From Podospora pseudocomata (Eukaryota > Ascomycota > Sordariomycetes > Sordariales > Podosporaceae): DNA of 64,000 bases. Numbering within the stretch: the stretch's first letter is position 1; each line of letters opens with the position of its first letter. Made by a program: the position numbers and the translations under genes. The stretch is from contig NC_085890.1 in NCBI RefSeq assembly GCF_035222375.1, forward strand, positions 1,178,001 through 1,242,000. The letters run 5' to 3'. The notes beneath the pieces are model-generated. The model saw only the letters and a program-made list of their open reading frames with translations, was not told where the DNA came from and did not search any database. This document shows positions 30,810 to 41,626 of this stretch, in pieces.

Positions 30810-32917
30810 TCAATCCGCCGCCTTCGAATCAGCCCAACTCGGCACAACCCCCCTACAAACATCCTCATAGTCCTCCATGACCTGATCCTTCACCGCGGCC
30901 TCCGGCGTCGTCCAAAACATCGCCCAGTTACTCCCGGGCAACTTTCTCACCCCCCTGCTCCTCTCAAAATACCACTTATTCACCGGGTTATCCTTCCTGC
31001 TCCTCCAGCACACCCCATTCGGGAAACAATCCCTCACCATGGCATTGAACACAATATCCGCCACACCTCCCGCCCCTTGACTCTTCTTCAGCACGGCAAA
31101 CTTATCCAGGTAGGGCACTAATCTACCCGAGTTGTACGCTGTCTCCTCGTCAAGCCCGAATGGTCGTTCCCAGGTGAGAATCGCACCGCCTTCGTACTCG
31201 CCGGCGATGATGATACCTGCGAGGGAGTCTTGGACTCGGTTGAGGTAGTGCTCTGCGTCTAGCTTGCGGTCGAAGGAGTCGTTGATGAGGTGGATGAGTC
31301 GGGGGAGGTCGACGCACGTATCTGTTAGTTTCAGGCGGGGGGTGCCCGGTTTAGGTGGTTGCCAGGACCGTGTGCGGGTGTCGGGGAAGATGGTAACGGG
31401 GAGGCCTTTCTTCGCCAGGGTTGTGGTGGGCATTCGGGATGACCTTTGGTATGTACCATTTGTCGTTGATTTGATCCGGCCGATGGGTAGAGACGCCGAG
31501 TATATCGGCCGGTCGGTGAGAAGGTTGTGAATGATGGGATTCTGCCATCTTCGTGTTTTGACTTCACCTGCCATAGCCTCCTCGGCGTCTCTTCTGATAT
31601 CATATGCTGGATTCGACTGTAGATTTGCGGCTTCGATTGGGCTGGTTATGATCGCGGAAGCTGTCGAGGGCAGGATTGCTAGTATGTTCTTGACGAGCTC
31701 TAGGTTTTCGATGTGTGAAGCTTTCGGGTTGCCTGAGATACCAGGTATTGGGCTCCCGTTATCTTGTGGTTCCGCTGCACTCAGGGTCGCCTTGATGCTG
31801 TTGAACTGCTCTTCGAGATTGATAAATACCCGCGCGCCATCGCCCAGGTTCCTAGCGGGAATTCCACCAAAGGGGTCGATGATGATCACCCTGTCTACCA
31901 CCGCGGTCCGGGTTTGATTTTGGCCAGCATTGACCTGAAGTCCAGCAAAGTATTTTGCCAAAGCAAAGATCACTTCATTTGCGTCAGCCGCCGTGTGCTC
32001 TAGAGTCTCTTCGACCACTGCCCGAGAGGGGACCACTAGGATATGGCCATGCCTGAGCGGCGCGGTGAATGCCTCCCCAAAACCAACGGAGAGCTTAGTA
32101 TGACCAAGAGACGAAGCGCTTGGTGGAGTTGTACTCCGTTTCCAGATGCCTCCATCAACAAGTTCTGCGCCTGGTGTGCCATACTTTTGAATGGCTTTCT
32201 GAAGTCGGTCTGTTTGTTGCGTCACCACATCTTTCCAATCCAGAATTGAGCTTTTCTCTGCGCTGCATTCGAGAACAATAACACTTCGAAGACCCAGATC
32301 TCGCAGCCGGGTGAGCGTCTTAGCGACGCCACCCAGTAAAGTGTCGTCCCACGTCTGAGGCTCGCGAAGCTTCACAATCGCCACACGTGGTACTTCATCG
32401 GCCTCTAGAGATTCCACTGGAACGGAGCCTTGGACGAAAAATGACACATCCTTGGCTTCTGGGATTGGTTTGTCGCTCACAAGGGCGGTAAAAGCTGGTG
32501 ATTCCTTTGGCACCGCTTTGGCTTTCGATGACCCATAGGTCTGAAGGTATGCCTTTGCATCCCGCTTGGTCGCCGACGACTCCAGTACTGAAATCAAAAA
32601 CTCCCTGTCTGACTCTCTCTTCTGCTTTGCTTCGGCAGCAGAAGGGTGGCTTCGGCTGGGCTTTGCGCCATTCTCAGCCGAGGAGAAGTGACGTCGCTGA
32701 GACACTGATGTCACTGACGTTATGGTGGTGTGATTTGGCCGTTGCTGGTCGCGACAGATTGAGGCCTAAAAGCGCTCAGATTAATACCAAACTTCAGAAT
32801 ATGACTGATCGGAAAATGTAGCGATATATGCGCCAAGATATATCTCACCTGAACTACCGAGGTCGCCTTCTTCCACGCACCGTTGCTTCTCGTGAGCATA
32901 GCTGCGACCAGTGGCAT
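30810..32917 (-). CDS. arg14: N-acetylglutamate synthase, mitochondrial (arginine synthesis, first step)
   Basis: Two exons, 32849-32917 and 30810-32765, intron 83 nt; 674 residues. Reaction: acetyl-CoA plus glutamate gives N-acetylglutamate, the committed step of ornithine and arginine synthesis in the matrix. The N-terminus (MLTRSNGAWKKATSVVQASI...) is a basic import sequence. The middle is an amino-acid-kinase-like region (VPRVAIVKLREPQTWDDTLLGGVAKTLTRLRDLGLRSVIVLE, TRTAVVDRVIIIDPFGGIPA). The C-terminal acetyltransferase domain has LAGIIIAGEYEGGAILTWERP, YLDKFAVLKKSQGAGGVADIVFNAMV and CWRSRKDNPVNKWYFERSRG, the hallmark of vertebrate/fungal-type NAGS. The first two in-frame Met codons are at 32917 and 32899; the second gives the more typical leader. 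A perfect GCN4/CPC1 site lies just upstream. The gene is divergent from the dehydrogenase at 33825. Confidence 0.92.
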
Positions 32918-33824
32918 CGGGCGGGGCGGTTTGAGTCACAAAAGCTGTGATATAAATTATTTCGAAGAACGTACGGGCGGCCAGAAATGGATAATTCAAT
33001 CCAGCACGCCCTCCTCATACAACCTGCATCCGCTTTGGTGTGGTGAGAATCCCTCGAAAAAGATGAAAGAAAAGGAAAGACGGAAGGGTCCAACCTCGGG
33101 ACTCCATCTGACCACGCAACGCAGCAAAGCCCCGAACACTAAAACCCCATGTCGGTGAGAATTATCAGATCATCAGATAAGATACCCCGCAAAAAGGGGA
33201 AAAGGATGTTCCTTGGCAGGTTCATCAAAAGACCCAGAGCATATCTGGTAGCCGTAACCATGTAGTCTAATTTGGCTGGTGTTTCATTCCGATGATTGGG
33301 TGTACCTAAAAACCAGCAGCTCAAGAGGAATTACCCCGCGGTTTGACCAGATCACCAAAACCGTTGCAGTATGACATAATTGACCATTGAGTTTCTTGGA
33401 AAGGCTCAAGAGAGCTCAGATGAGATGACTTCTCATCAAAATCAACGAGTTGAGCAAGCCTGGGAAGATTGCAACCATGTCAAGCCAGACAGACCTCTCA
33501 AACATGCAATCGCACCCACTCGCTGATATCCATGAACCAACAGCCTCTCCCCCATTAGCGAGAATGACATGAGCTTGTCAGATGGAGCATAAAGCCGATT
33601 GGACTTCCCGGTCCCGATCGACGGCGGGCCGGTCCTCTATCTGACCGGAAACCGGAAGAGGGGCAGATTCCCCACTAACTCTAAGTGGTCCTCATAGCGA
33701 AGAGTAGAATTAATATATCTTGGAGCACCTTCAACTCTAATGTGATATCTTTGCTTCTAACCGGAATTCCCCACAGGCTCGACAACACATCAAACTCACC
33801 TACCAGTACCACATCTATCTCACA
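32918..33824. other. Divergent promoter region of NAGS and dehydrogenase genes
   Basis: 907 bp, no gene seen. It holds the GCN4/CPC1-type site at 32932-32938. A GC-rich patch with repeated CCGG/CGG words occurs near 33605-33660. Confidence 0.45.
32932..32938. promoter_or_regulatory. GCN4/CPC1-type site TGAGTCA upstream of NAGS
   Basis: A perfect palindromic TGASTCA element 15 bp before the first NAGS ATG. CPC1, the Neurospora GCN4 homologue, activates amino-acid genes through this motif under cross-pathway control. The site is unusually near the start codon, which argues for a very short leader, for use of the second ATG, or for chance. Confidence 0.45.
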
Positions 33825-34803
33825 ATGACCCCAACAGTCTTCTGGATCGGCCTAGGAAACATGGGCCGAGTAAGCCTCTCAATCTCCCCCTTACCTTCAT
33901 ATGTATCCCAACTAACACCCCCAGGGCATGGCCAAAAACCTCGTTCTCAAAGGCCCCCTAGACAACCAACCCCTCCTGGTCCACAACCGCACCAAACAAC
34001 GCTCCCTCGACCTCGCCTCCCAACTCCCCCCCGGCAAAGTCACCATCCTCGACTCCATCTCCTCCGGCATCCTCCAAGCAGACATCATCTTCCTCATCCT
34101 CTCCAAAGACTCGGTCGTCGAATCCGCCATCTCCGAAATCCTAACCCACGACCTCACCGGCAAGCTCATAATCGACTGCTCAACAATCCACCCCACCACC
34201 ACAACCCGCATCGCCAACTCCATCACCTCCCGCGGCGCCCAGTTCCTCGCCGCCCCCGTCTTCGGCGCCCCAGCCATGGCCGACGCGGGACAGCTCATCG
34301 GCGTTCTTGCCGGCCCTTCCGCCTCAGTTGACCGTGCCCGCCCTTACTTCAAGGGCGTGATAGCCAGAGCAGAAATCGACATGTCTGACGAGCCGTACGG
34401 GAAAGCCCTTACTCTAAAACTGATCGGGAATACTTTTGTCTTCAATATGGTGGAGCAACTTGCCGAGGGGCTTGTTCTTGCTGAAAAGTCTGGTTTGGGG
34501 ACCAAGTATCTGCATCAGTGGGTGGAACAAATGTTTCCGGGGCCGTATGCGGCGTATTCGACAAGGATGCTGAGCGGGGATTACCATACGAGGGAGGAAC
34601 CGCTTTTTGCGGTTGATTTGGCTAGGAAGGACGCGGGGCACGCGTTGAAGCTGGCGGAGGAGGCGGGGGTGAGGATGAGGAATTTGGAGGTGGCGGATGA
34701 GCATTTAAAGGAGGTGAAGGAGTATGCTGGGGAGAAGGGGGATATTGCGGGGATTTATGGGGCTGTGAGGAGGGAGGGGGGGTTGGATTATGAGAATTCG
34801 TGA
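33825..34803 (+). CDS. NAD-binding beta-hydroxyacid dehydrogenase (3-hydroxyisobutyrate dehydrogenase / 6-phosphogluconate dehydrogenase-like)
   Basis: Two exons, 33825-33869 and 33925-34803; 307 residues, normal for the family. The Rossmann dinucleotide motif VFWIGLGNMGRGMAKNLV spans the intron. Other marks are VHNRT after the second strand, DCSTIHPTTTTRIA, and GAQFLAAPVFGAPAMADAGQLIGVLAG, the substrate-binding block of this family. The Lys-Leu-Ile-Gly-Asn helix (ALTLKLIGNTFVFNMVEQLAEGLVLAEKSGL) carries the catalytic Lys. Family members oxidise 3-hydroxyisobutyrate, tartronate semialdehyde, glyoxylate or related acids with NAD(P)+. The specific substrate cannot be read from sequence, and no mitochondrial leader is obvious. 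Codon use shifts strikingly from C-ending in the first half to G-ending in the last third, without a break in frame. Confidence 0.9.
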
Positions 34804-35159
34804 TGGGCTATGTGGGAGTTAAGGGCCACGGTAGTATTTCACTGTTGGCAGGACGGTGATGAAGTCTGCGTAAAGTGGAGAGGTGCTATATCTTAGAATA
34901 GGGAAGTGCCCATGGAGAAAGTTGCCCTAATGTTGTCAAGATGCTCAAAAAGTGTAAAGAATGAACCTGATTATATCAAGAACTGGTCCCAAATTGTTAC
35001 TTTGCAAGCGATCACTAAAAGAGACAACAGCTCCAGTGTCATCCCTCCTCAAGAAAAAGACCGTAGAGTGACGTTCAGACCTACAACAACAAACTCATTG
35101 ATTCTACAATAGTCCCCTCACTCACTCACTCTAGAATTCCACCACCCATTCATGATCCC
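34804..35159. other. Intergenic, dehydrogenase 3' flank
   Basis: No gene is recognised. Confidence 0.4.
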
Positions 35160-35656
35160 TCAAGGGAAAACATCCGTCTCACAACTAAACTTCAACTGCC
35201 CGGCAGAAAGATACTGCGCCGGGCAATCATACTCATCCTCCTCCGTCGGGCGACAGTGGCCCCAAACCTCATCTTTCAAACCCAACCAAGTTCCAGTCCC
35301 GATTCTTATAAATAGCTATTCACCCAAGTGTCAGCACACATCCTCTCACGACCCGTTCCCTCAATAGTACTCACTGAAATGACCAAAATCAACATCAAAA
35401 TCCAACCGCTCGAGATCCTCTGGATTCCCATTATAGCACCCATCCCCATCGCAAACAACACCCTCGATCTTGCTCACGTCCCATTTTTGGAGAATGAGCC
35501 GGGTATTCTTGACGTCTTCGCAGCTGTGGGGGGGAGGGGGAAGCCGGGGAAGAACAGCCAGAGGACCTCACCGCCGCTGCCGAGGTCGGTGCCTTCGTAG
35601 ATCCAGATATCGGCTTTGGCGGTGGTGGAGAGGGTGGTGAAGGTGGTGAACTTCAT
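35160..35656 (-). pseudogene. Small cysteine-rich secreted-protein gene, apparently interrupted
   Basis: The minus strand starts MKFTTFTTLSTTAKADIWIYEG, a short leader then a mature start. It continues through stretches that look like one conserved small secreted protein: VKNTRLILQKWDVSKIEGVVCDGDGCYNG, then LDFDVDFGHF, then TIYKNRDWNLVG, then VWGHCRPTEEDEYDCPAQ and a last SCETDVFP. A normal intron (GTGAGT, branch GCTGAC, AATAG) fits between the second and third. The pieces do not all lie in one frame, and I count one or two interruptions even after splicing. Either the gene is decaying or the assembly has small errors in single-base runs. Cysteine spacing suggests three disulfides in the intact form. 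Its function is unknown. A TATA box lies at 35775-35782, so it may still be transcribed. Confidence 0.5.
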
Positions 35657-37464
35657 TTTGGAGGGTTTGGAGGGAGAAATGCACAACGGTTGTTCGTCTC
35701 CGGTGGTTGAGGGTTGAAGCTGATCGATGGCTGGTGAGTAGAGGAGGGACAAACGGCGGAACTTGTACCGCCCTCTTTATACCTGAGACTGGCGTTTGTT
35801 TGTGCCTCTCTGAGTTGATCAATGGTGAAATGGCGATATCCCATGTCTACCTAGTCTCAGACTGTTGGTTCTGAGCCAAGTCAGCCAACGGTAAAATCGT
35901 ACCACGATAGCCGCTGCGATCGACATGGTGAACTTCTAGTTTCGTGTCACCGCCGTGTGGATGGTGATTTGTTCGAGGAGAAGCTAGGAAGCACTACCTG
36001 GGGGAGACGTACAGCCGATGTTGTCGTATTAACTACTTTGAAGACATTTAAAGTTCGAAAAATGATTCTCCATTCGGTGTTAGTAGGATTTTATGTCAAG
36101 GTTGATTCCAAGGAACGCGGAGATCTTACGTTTAAGGGCTTATACAACCATGTGAAGTCGAGCAGATGACGAGATTCTCTGATAATACCATGCTCTCTCT
36201 CAATACACCCATAAAATCTTCAAAATCCCCATAAAGTTACCTACATCCAAACATCTCCAGAGCCACGATCCCCCGGAAGAAAAGTTGACCATCAACCACA
36301 GCAGAAGACCAACATAGCGCCCCAATGGCGGGGAATTGCTATGTACATCAATATCTATCGTCGATCTTTAGGAGCAAAGTAGAGAATGTGAACTTCCTAA
36401 AGAGGCTTGTTTTCTCAATCCAATCTCTATGCTTGTTCTCAGTCGATACGTTGCGATGCCAAGGGCTATTAGATTCGGTATAGGCAATTCGACGTCATGT
36501 CAAGACTGTCGAACGAGGACACGCGATATGTTTGACTGGGACTTGAGTAAGAAAAGCATCGACAATAGCCAAAAACAATCGGAGATTTTGGGCATTGGCC
36601 ATTTAGTTTAAGGCCTTTGAGTTTGACTTGTTCAGCTTGTTGGAAGGTGACAGATAAAAATGACAAACAGCTCACCGGTCATCCACACTTTGTTTGATTG
36701 TGGTGATGCGGCTACGAAAACCCGGTGGTTTTGGAGTCGAACATGGAAGCTCTCAGGGGTCGAGAGCAACCGAGGTTGGGGACATGCCCTCGGCCAGCAG
36801 GCTTACCGCTCGACCATTTGGCCGGTGCAACTGTTCCTTGTTGGAAGATGTGTGCGGGAAGAAATATATATACTGTCGTTAGGAAGGAGCAGCCTGACAG
36901 GTTCTCTGACAGCTTCATAACGACGATGTTGTGGCTGGGGCTGGCAAGGCAGGAGTCGTCAATCCTACCCTAACCTACCCAAACTGATACTAATGTATTT
37001 AGGAAAACCACGTAGGAGTTTGAAATCAAGAGGACATCACAAAATGGAGTCATCGACCTGATGTCTTGCTGAAAGAGAGGAAAGTACCGAGTGTATGGCA
37101 ACAAGATGAAAGATAAATACCGTAATTGCACACTCAGCGTAATATTTCACGACCTACAGCGGTCTTGGCATCTTCATTACATAAGCAGCACCCTGCACCT
37201 AGAACCCCGGTCCAAGCTTGCCTTGTTGCATGCTGCGCCTTGAAGCTCCAGCATCATCCAGCCAACCTCCAACCAGCCGCCGCAACACCATCGAACCTGT
37301 CGTCGTCGTCAGGAACATCAACGATTAATACCACCCCCGAAACGACCATCATCGCCATTCGATCAAAAAATTCCATCTCCAATTGAAACACCACCCTTAC
37401 CTACCCTTCCAAATCGCGCAGCACCAGCACCCCTCCTCCCCGTCAACGAAACCAAACATTCACC
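35657..37464. other. Intergenic, 1.8 kb
   Basis: It holds the promoter of the secreted-protein gene and that of the V-ATPase gene. Several short open frames on both strands (for example 36660-36973) show no family resemblance. No repeats or RNA genes are seen. Confidence 0.4.
35775..35782 (-). promoter_or_regulatory. TATA box of the small secreted-protein gene
   Basis: Minus strand GTATAAAG about 120 bp before the ATG at 35656, a normal spacing for a short fungal 5' UTR. Confidence 0.45.
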
Positions 37465-37846
37465 ATGGCCAACGGGTACGCCCCTTCCCACCCCCAACAT
37501 TTACCCCCAAACCACCCGCAACAACAATGTTATTGCGCAAATAGCTAACCACCACCCCCAAGCAGATGGAGCATCTTCATCGGCCTAGCCATCATTCTCG
37601 CAATGTGCACCGCCGCCTGGGTCTTTGCCCCCAAGGGTGAGAACCAAGTGTACGTCTTCCCCCTCCTCACCCCCCACCCTCCCAACCTCCAACTAACCTT
37701 CTATCCCCCACAGCCTCTGGCGCTCCTCCCTCATCCTCGCCTTCGTCAGCTGCTACCTCATGTGGGCCATCACCTTCCTCGCCCAGCTTCACCCCCTCAT
37801 CGAGCCGAGACGGTCCGACATTCGCAAGGAGTTTGTCCACCATTAG
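37465..37846 (+). CDS. VMA9: V-type ATPase subunit e (Vma9)
   Basis: Three exons, 37465-37475, 37566-37649 and 37714-37846; 75 residues: MANGWSIFIGLAIILAMC at the start, APKGENQVLWRSSLILAF in the middle and RRSDIRKEFVHH at the end. Two membrane helices (about 5-24 and 34-55) joined by a short polar loop, and the motif PKGENQVLWR, identify the small membrane subunit e of the V0 sector of the vacuolar proton pump. Family knowledge: needed for V0 assembly and acidification of vacuoles. The first exon encodes only three codons plus two bases. The gene would be missed by simple open-frame searches because no exon is longer than 45 codons. Intron lengths are 90 and 64 nt. Confidence 0.93.
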
Positions 37847-38284
37847 ACCACATAACCAAAAGCTACAACGAGATGGCACATACAAAACAGATGCAAGCCT
37901 CAACACCAGGCTAAAACTATAGGCGGCGAGCAATAGGACGATGATGACGAAGAAGAAGAAGGGGGAGGTTATTGGCATTGTTGTACGAATACCCACGGCA
38001 CGGCATTCATAAACAGATTCTTTTTTTGGGGCTGGCGTTTATTTGTTTTCTTTTGCTTTTTGGGCGGCGGTTATAGGACGAACCAGGGGGGACGGGAATG
38101 AATCAAGCATTGATAATGGAGGCTTTTGGGAAGAATGACGGCTGGAATTTGTACATTTCGCAAGCGGGCAAGCCCTTCGAAGGCTTAATATCATGAACAT
38201 GGGGCACACGTCTTTCCCATCAATCCATGTGATAAATACCCAAAAGTCAACGCTTTATTACTTTTACCAAAAAACACTCCCCCT
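37847..38284. other. Intergenic between convergent VMA9 and ARV1
   Basis: 3' UTRs only. Nothing else is seen. Confidence 0.4.
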
Positions 38285-39270
38285 TTATCCCACAGCCAAC
38301 CTCCCCGCCCAATCTTTTAGATACCCCAATAGCACCCCCAACTCCCCTAACCCCCGTCCATCACCCCCCATTATCTGGCCCCCTTCCGTCCCTGCCGTCC
38401 AAGAATCCACCCCTTCTAACCCGGCAGCCCACAGCACCACCCTCCCCATCGCCCATCTACTTAGCGCCCCTGCCATGGCCAAGAACGCGGCAACGCCGTA
38501 GCTGCAGTCGAGCAATATCTTCAACGCCTCGACATTATTAGCCACCACCGCCCACCCTAGCGACCTGGCCGCGGCGGGAACGTCATATTCCCATATGACC
38601 ATCAGAATAGGGAAGAGCTTCGTAGAAGAAGAGACGAGAAGGGCCGTGGAGACAGAGTTTGGACGGGGATACCGGGGTAGGATGCCGAGGAAGGGGAGGG
38701 GGGAGAAACGGGAGGAGGTGAGGAAGCGGATGGATAGGTGGAAGGAGAGGGTTGTTAGGGTGCAGAGTAATACTGTTTTCGGCATCATCAGCATGACTGA
38801 TTGTTGGGGAATTGGTGGGGACACAGACGGAAAAAGACGTATTGAGTAACAATGGGGCGTTCTGCCAGGCCCTCAGTGTCACTGCTCTGCCTTTCGATCC
38901 TAGCCCAGGTGAGGTAGACGTCAAATAGCAGTAACAAAACCCCTAACCGGACGATGCTCGGGGCGAAAGCGTCTTCTTCTTTTTTGGGGTGGTCGGGATC
39001 GGAGGGGTCGGAGGAGGGGGTGTTCATCAGTGTGTTGTGGAGTAAATGTCGGTACACCTGCGGTTTTATGAGGACTAAATCGATGAATAGCACCACAAAG
39101 TCGTGCTCGACGTATTTGTCGCAGAACCGCCCGCAGTTCTTGCAGACGGTGAGCCGGATGTTGTGGCCGCCCGAGGTGGAGGGCTTGTTGGTGGTGGAGG
39201 AGGTGTTGTTCGTTCCGCCCTCGCGCCAGAGGGTTTTCACTGGGTGGCGGCATTCGATACAGATTGGCAT
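38285..39270 (-). CDS. ARV1: ARV1 sterol/sphingolipid homeostasis protein
   Basis: Two exons, 38829-39270 and 38285-38772; 309 residues. The N-terminal zinc ribbon is MPICIECRHPV...RLTVCKNCGRFCDKYVEHD, the Arv1 homology domain, with CX2C pairs 36 residues apart. Then DFVVLFIDLVLIKPQVYRHLLHNTL, the strongly conserved Arv1 segment, and several membrane helices (SIVRLGVLLLLFDVYLTW, LLLCTLTTLSFHLSIRFL, and others towards the C-terminus). Family knowledge: an ER membrane protein for sterol traffic and GPI-anchor or sphingolipid metabolism. The 56-nt intron (GTCTGT donor, AAACAG acceptor) was chosen because it gives YVFFLLLCTLTTL; a shorter 32-nt intron is a less likely alternative. The start is set at the Met just before the ribbon. 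Confidence 0.88.
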
Positions 39271-39742
39271 GGTTGCGGCTGAGAGGGGGTTATCGTGACA
39301 TTTGAAAGGTTGTGTATAAAGGCAAGGGGTGCGCCGTGGTGCACCGGTTTGTCGTCGTGTAGGAATATTGAATGCGATGGGAAATTGATGATGCTCGATG
39401 GTGGTTTGAATGATGGACAGCCGCGATACGCCCCGATAAGGGTTCTTATCAATGACGCAGCTAATCCAGGCATGCGCAGGGAAGCTGGCTGTTGGAAATG
39501 CGACCCCTGAATGAACCCTGATGGTCAACCTAGACCCAAGCACTTGTCAGAGAGAAAAGAGAATGATCCAAAAATCTATTTTGATCCAATAAATCCAATA
39601 CGCTGCGCCAATTCTTGCTATATACCCTAAACAAGCATTCAAAAGAACAGAAAACAACAACCAGCAATCCGAAATGAAGGGCTCAACCTGCGCAATGCAC
39701 CACTTGCCAAATTCAAACCCCACTTCCTGAGCTACAGAGATC
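39271..39742. other. Intergenic between ARV1 and LysM genes
   Basis: ARV1 promoter and LysM gene 3' UTR; no gene seen. Confidence 0.4.
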
Positions 39743-41626
39743 CTAATCAGCCTTCTTACTCCCTCCTCTCCCCCTCAGTGCAGCTGCCTTTCCAAAACTC
39801 CTCCCTGATGGGCCAGCAACAGCCGGACTGCCCAGAGTCCCCCCAAAATTCGGGTCATGCCACCCTCTCCCGTCATCATCACTTCCAGTGTTCTCCAATT
39901 CTATCAGATCACCCTGTCCGTTACTCCCTCCATGCATCCCGCTCACCCGCCTCGGTCCCAGAATAGGCGTGACGTTCCCCGATTTTGCAAGTTCGACACC
40001 CTTCTCGATAGCGCCTCTCAGCCAGGTTTCCACAGCAAGAGCCGCCTTATCGAGACCTGTCCCTTGTCTGCTCATGGCAGAGGTGTCCTGGCCCTCTCCA
40101 AACGGGCTCTCCGCAATGGTAACCGGCGCATTAGCATCGTTGGTGAAGCCAAACCGAGCCCTTTCCATGCCCATGGCCGACATGGAAGGCAAAGAGTCAA
40201 AGTTGAATCCAGGAACATTCTTCTTAGCCCAATCGTTGAGAGGGTCTTTTTGTGGCCCAGGGGCTCGCACATTTCTGCCGAGCGAGCCTACACCTCCTGG
40301 ACGGCGCATCCATGCCGGTCGGGGATCATTATCGCTGGTGGTAGCTGTCGGGTTTGATTGGGTGGGTAGGTTTCCATGAGAGGATGCAATCGGAGAACGG
40401 GTGGACAACAGCGAAGGGCGCCGAGAAGAGGGACTTTTTGGGCTTCCAATATTTGGCTCGGAAACACTGGTGTTGGGGGCATCAACTGAAGCTCGAGGCG
40501 TTGACAAAGATGACATGGTGTGAGTGCTTTTTTTCCTGCGAGGAGGAAAGTACCCAAGCGACCTCCGAGAAACTCTGGCAACTTCGACTGGGTGAGGATG
40601 GGAATCGATTGATACCCACCGTACATGGGTCCATGGCCGGTCGTCGTCGCCTGACTGTGATTGTTGCTCCAGCTGGTTACTATTTCCTGGATTCGAGAAA
40701 AAGTCGCCTCCATTGGTTGGCTGCCCCCATGGATCTGTTGTGTCTGGTGTTCGTGCCAACAGGTCAACCTTCGCTGCTGGGTCGACTGGTGCTTCACAAG
40801 TCTTGCCCCTGACCTCACACGCATCCACCGGCATCATCAAATATTTCCTGACCTGGATTCCATCTCTTGACCAGAGCCCGTTGGCCTTTCGAAAAGCATC
40901 CTCTCGACATTTGTATTTCAGTACCACCCCGGCATACGTGTCTGTTGGTTGGACGTGGTGAATGTAAACCAAGTGTTCCTCCGTTTCGTCATTCAATACC
41001 GTCCTGCGCAAATCCTCATCCGACCCCTTCTTCTTGAACTTTCTACCAAAATCCAAACCCCCATTCACACCTTCGTGGCTTTCAAGAATACTAGCAGTCC
41101 TCATCGCTTTCAGTCTGGCATCCCTCTTGGCCAATGTTCCAGTGCCAATCTCGTCGGAGCGGGGTCTGGTCTCACCCGGCGGCGCGGGGCCCCATGTGTT
41201 TGTGGCATCACCTCGACCGCCGCCTTGCCCCCCCTTTGCCCTGTTCCCGTTTGTTTGTGGTCGGTGCGACTCTCCGTTGATAAAAGACTCCCCGCCTGCA
41301 ATCAATGTGGTGGCAAGGTTCTGGACCGAGGCCCAGCTTGGCGCCCAAGTGCCTCCTAACAAACCCGCGCCTTGTCCTGAACTTCCTTTTGTGCTGGGAC
41401 GATTCCGCGCAACTTCTGTTCTTGCATCATTTCTGCCTGTTACTGAGCCAATATGTGCGGCGGGAATCGGAGTCGCACCACGGCTGGTAGACCGACTGGA
41501 AGAGTTGTCGGGGTCGTCTTTGTAACTGGCTTGGTGCCGGTTTCGTGGCCGAATAGAGCTGGAGTCGGAATCCCGGGAGGCGGCGGGCAGCAGTGTGCTC
41601 GAAGAGGCCCGCTGCGAGGGGTTCAT
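39743..41626 (-). CDS. Intracellular LysM-domain protein
   Basis: 627 residues, no intron. One LysM module is clear at about residues 215-265: EHLVYIHHVQPTDTYAGVVLKYKCREDAFRKANGLWSRDGIQVRKYLMMPV, with the typical first strand, the two helices and the second strand. There is no signal peptide; the N-terminus is MNPSQRASSSTLLPAA and the rest is largely disordered, Ser/Pro/Gly/Arg-rich, so this is not a secreted chitin-binding effector. Similar cytosolic LysM proteins occur across Pezizomycotina with unknown roles. A conserved stretch near the C-terminus (AALAVETWLRGAIEKGVELAKSGNVTPILGPRRVSG) may be a second functional part. The start codon is the first Met and is plausible but not proven. Confidence 0.82.
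   Translation of the reverse strand: MNPSQRASSSTLLPAASRDSDSSSIRPRNRHQASYKDDPDNSSSRSTSRGATPIPAAHIGSVTGRNDARTEVARNRPSTKGSSGQGAGLLGGTWAPSWASVQNLATTLIAGGESFINGESHRPQTNGNRAKGGQGGGRGDATNTWGPAPPGETRPRSDEIGTGTLAKRDARLKAMRTASILESHEGVNGGLDFGRKFKKKGSDEDLRRTVLNDETEEHLVYIHHVQPTDTYAGVVLKYKCREDAFRKANGLWSRDGIQVRKYLMMPVDACEVRGKTCEAPVDPAAKVDLLARTPDTTDPWGQPTNGGDFFSNPGNSNQLEQQSQSGDDDRPWTHVRWVSIDSHPHPVEVARVSRRSLGYFPPRRKKSTHTMSSLSTPRASVDAPNTSVSEPNIGSPKSPSSRRPSLLSTRSPIASSHGNLPTQSNPTATTSDNDPRPAWMRRPGGVGSLGRNVRAPGPQKDPLNDWAKKNVPGFNFDSLPSMSAMGMERARFGFTNDANAPVTIAESPFGEGQDTSAMSRQGTGLDKAALAVETWLRGAIEKGVELAKSGNVTPILGPRRVSGMHGGSNGQGDLIELENTGSDDDGRGWHDPNFGGTLGSPAVAGPSGRSFGKAAALRGRGGSKKAD

Noticed and set aside
33100-33350. 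Possible second MITE between the NAGS and dehydrogenase genes (repeated CCCCGC words)
   Set aside because: No matching inverted ends or target duplication could be found.
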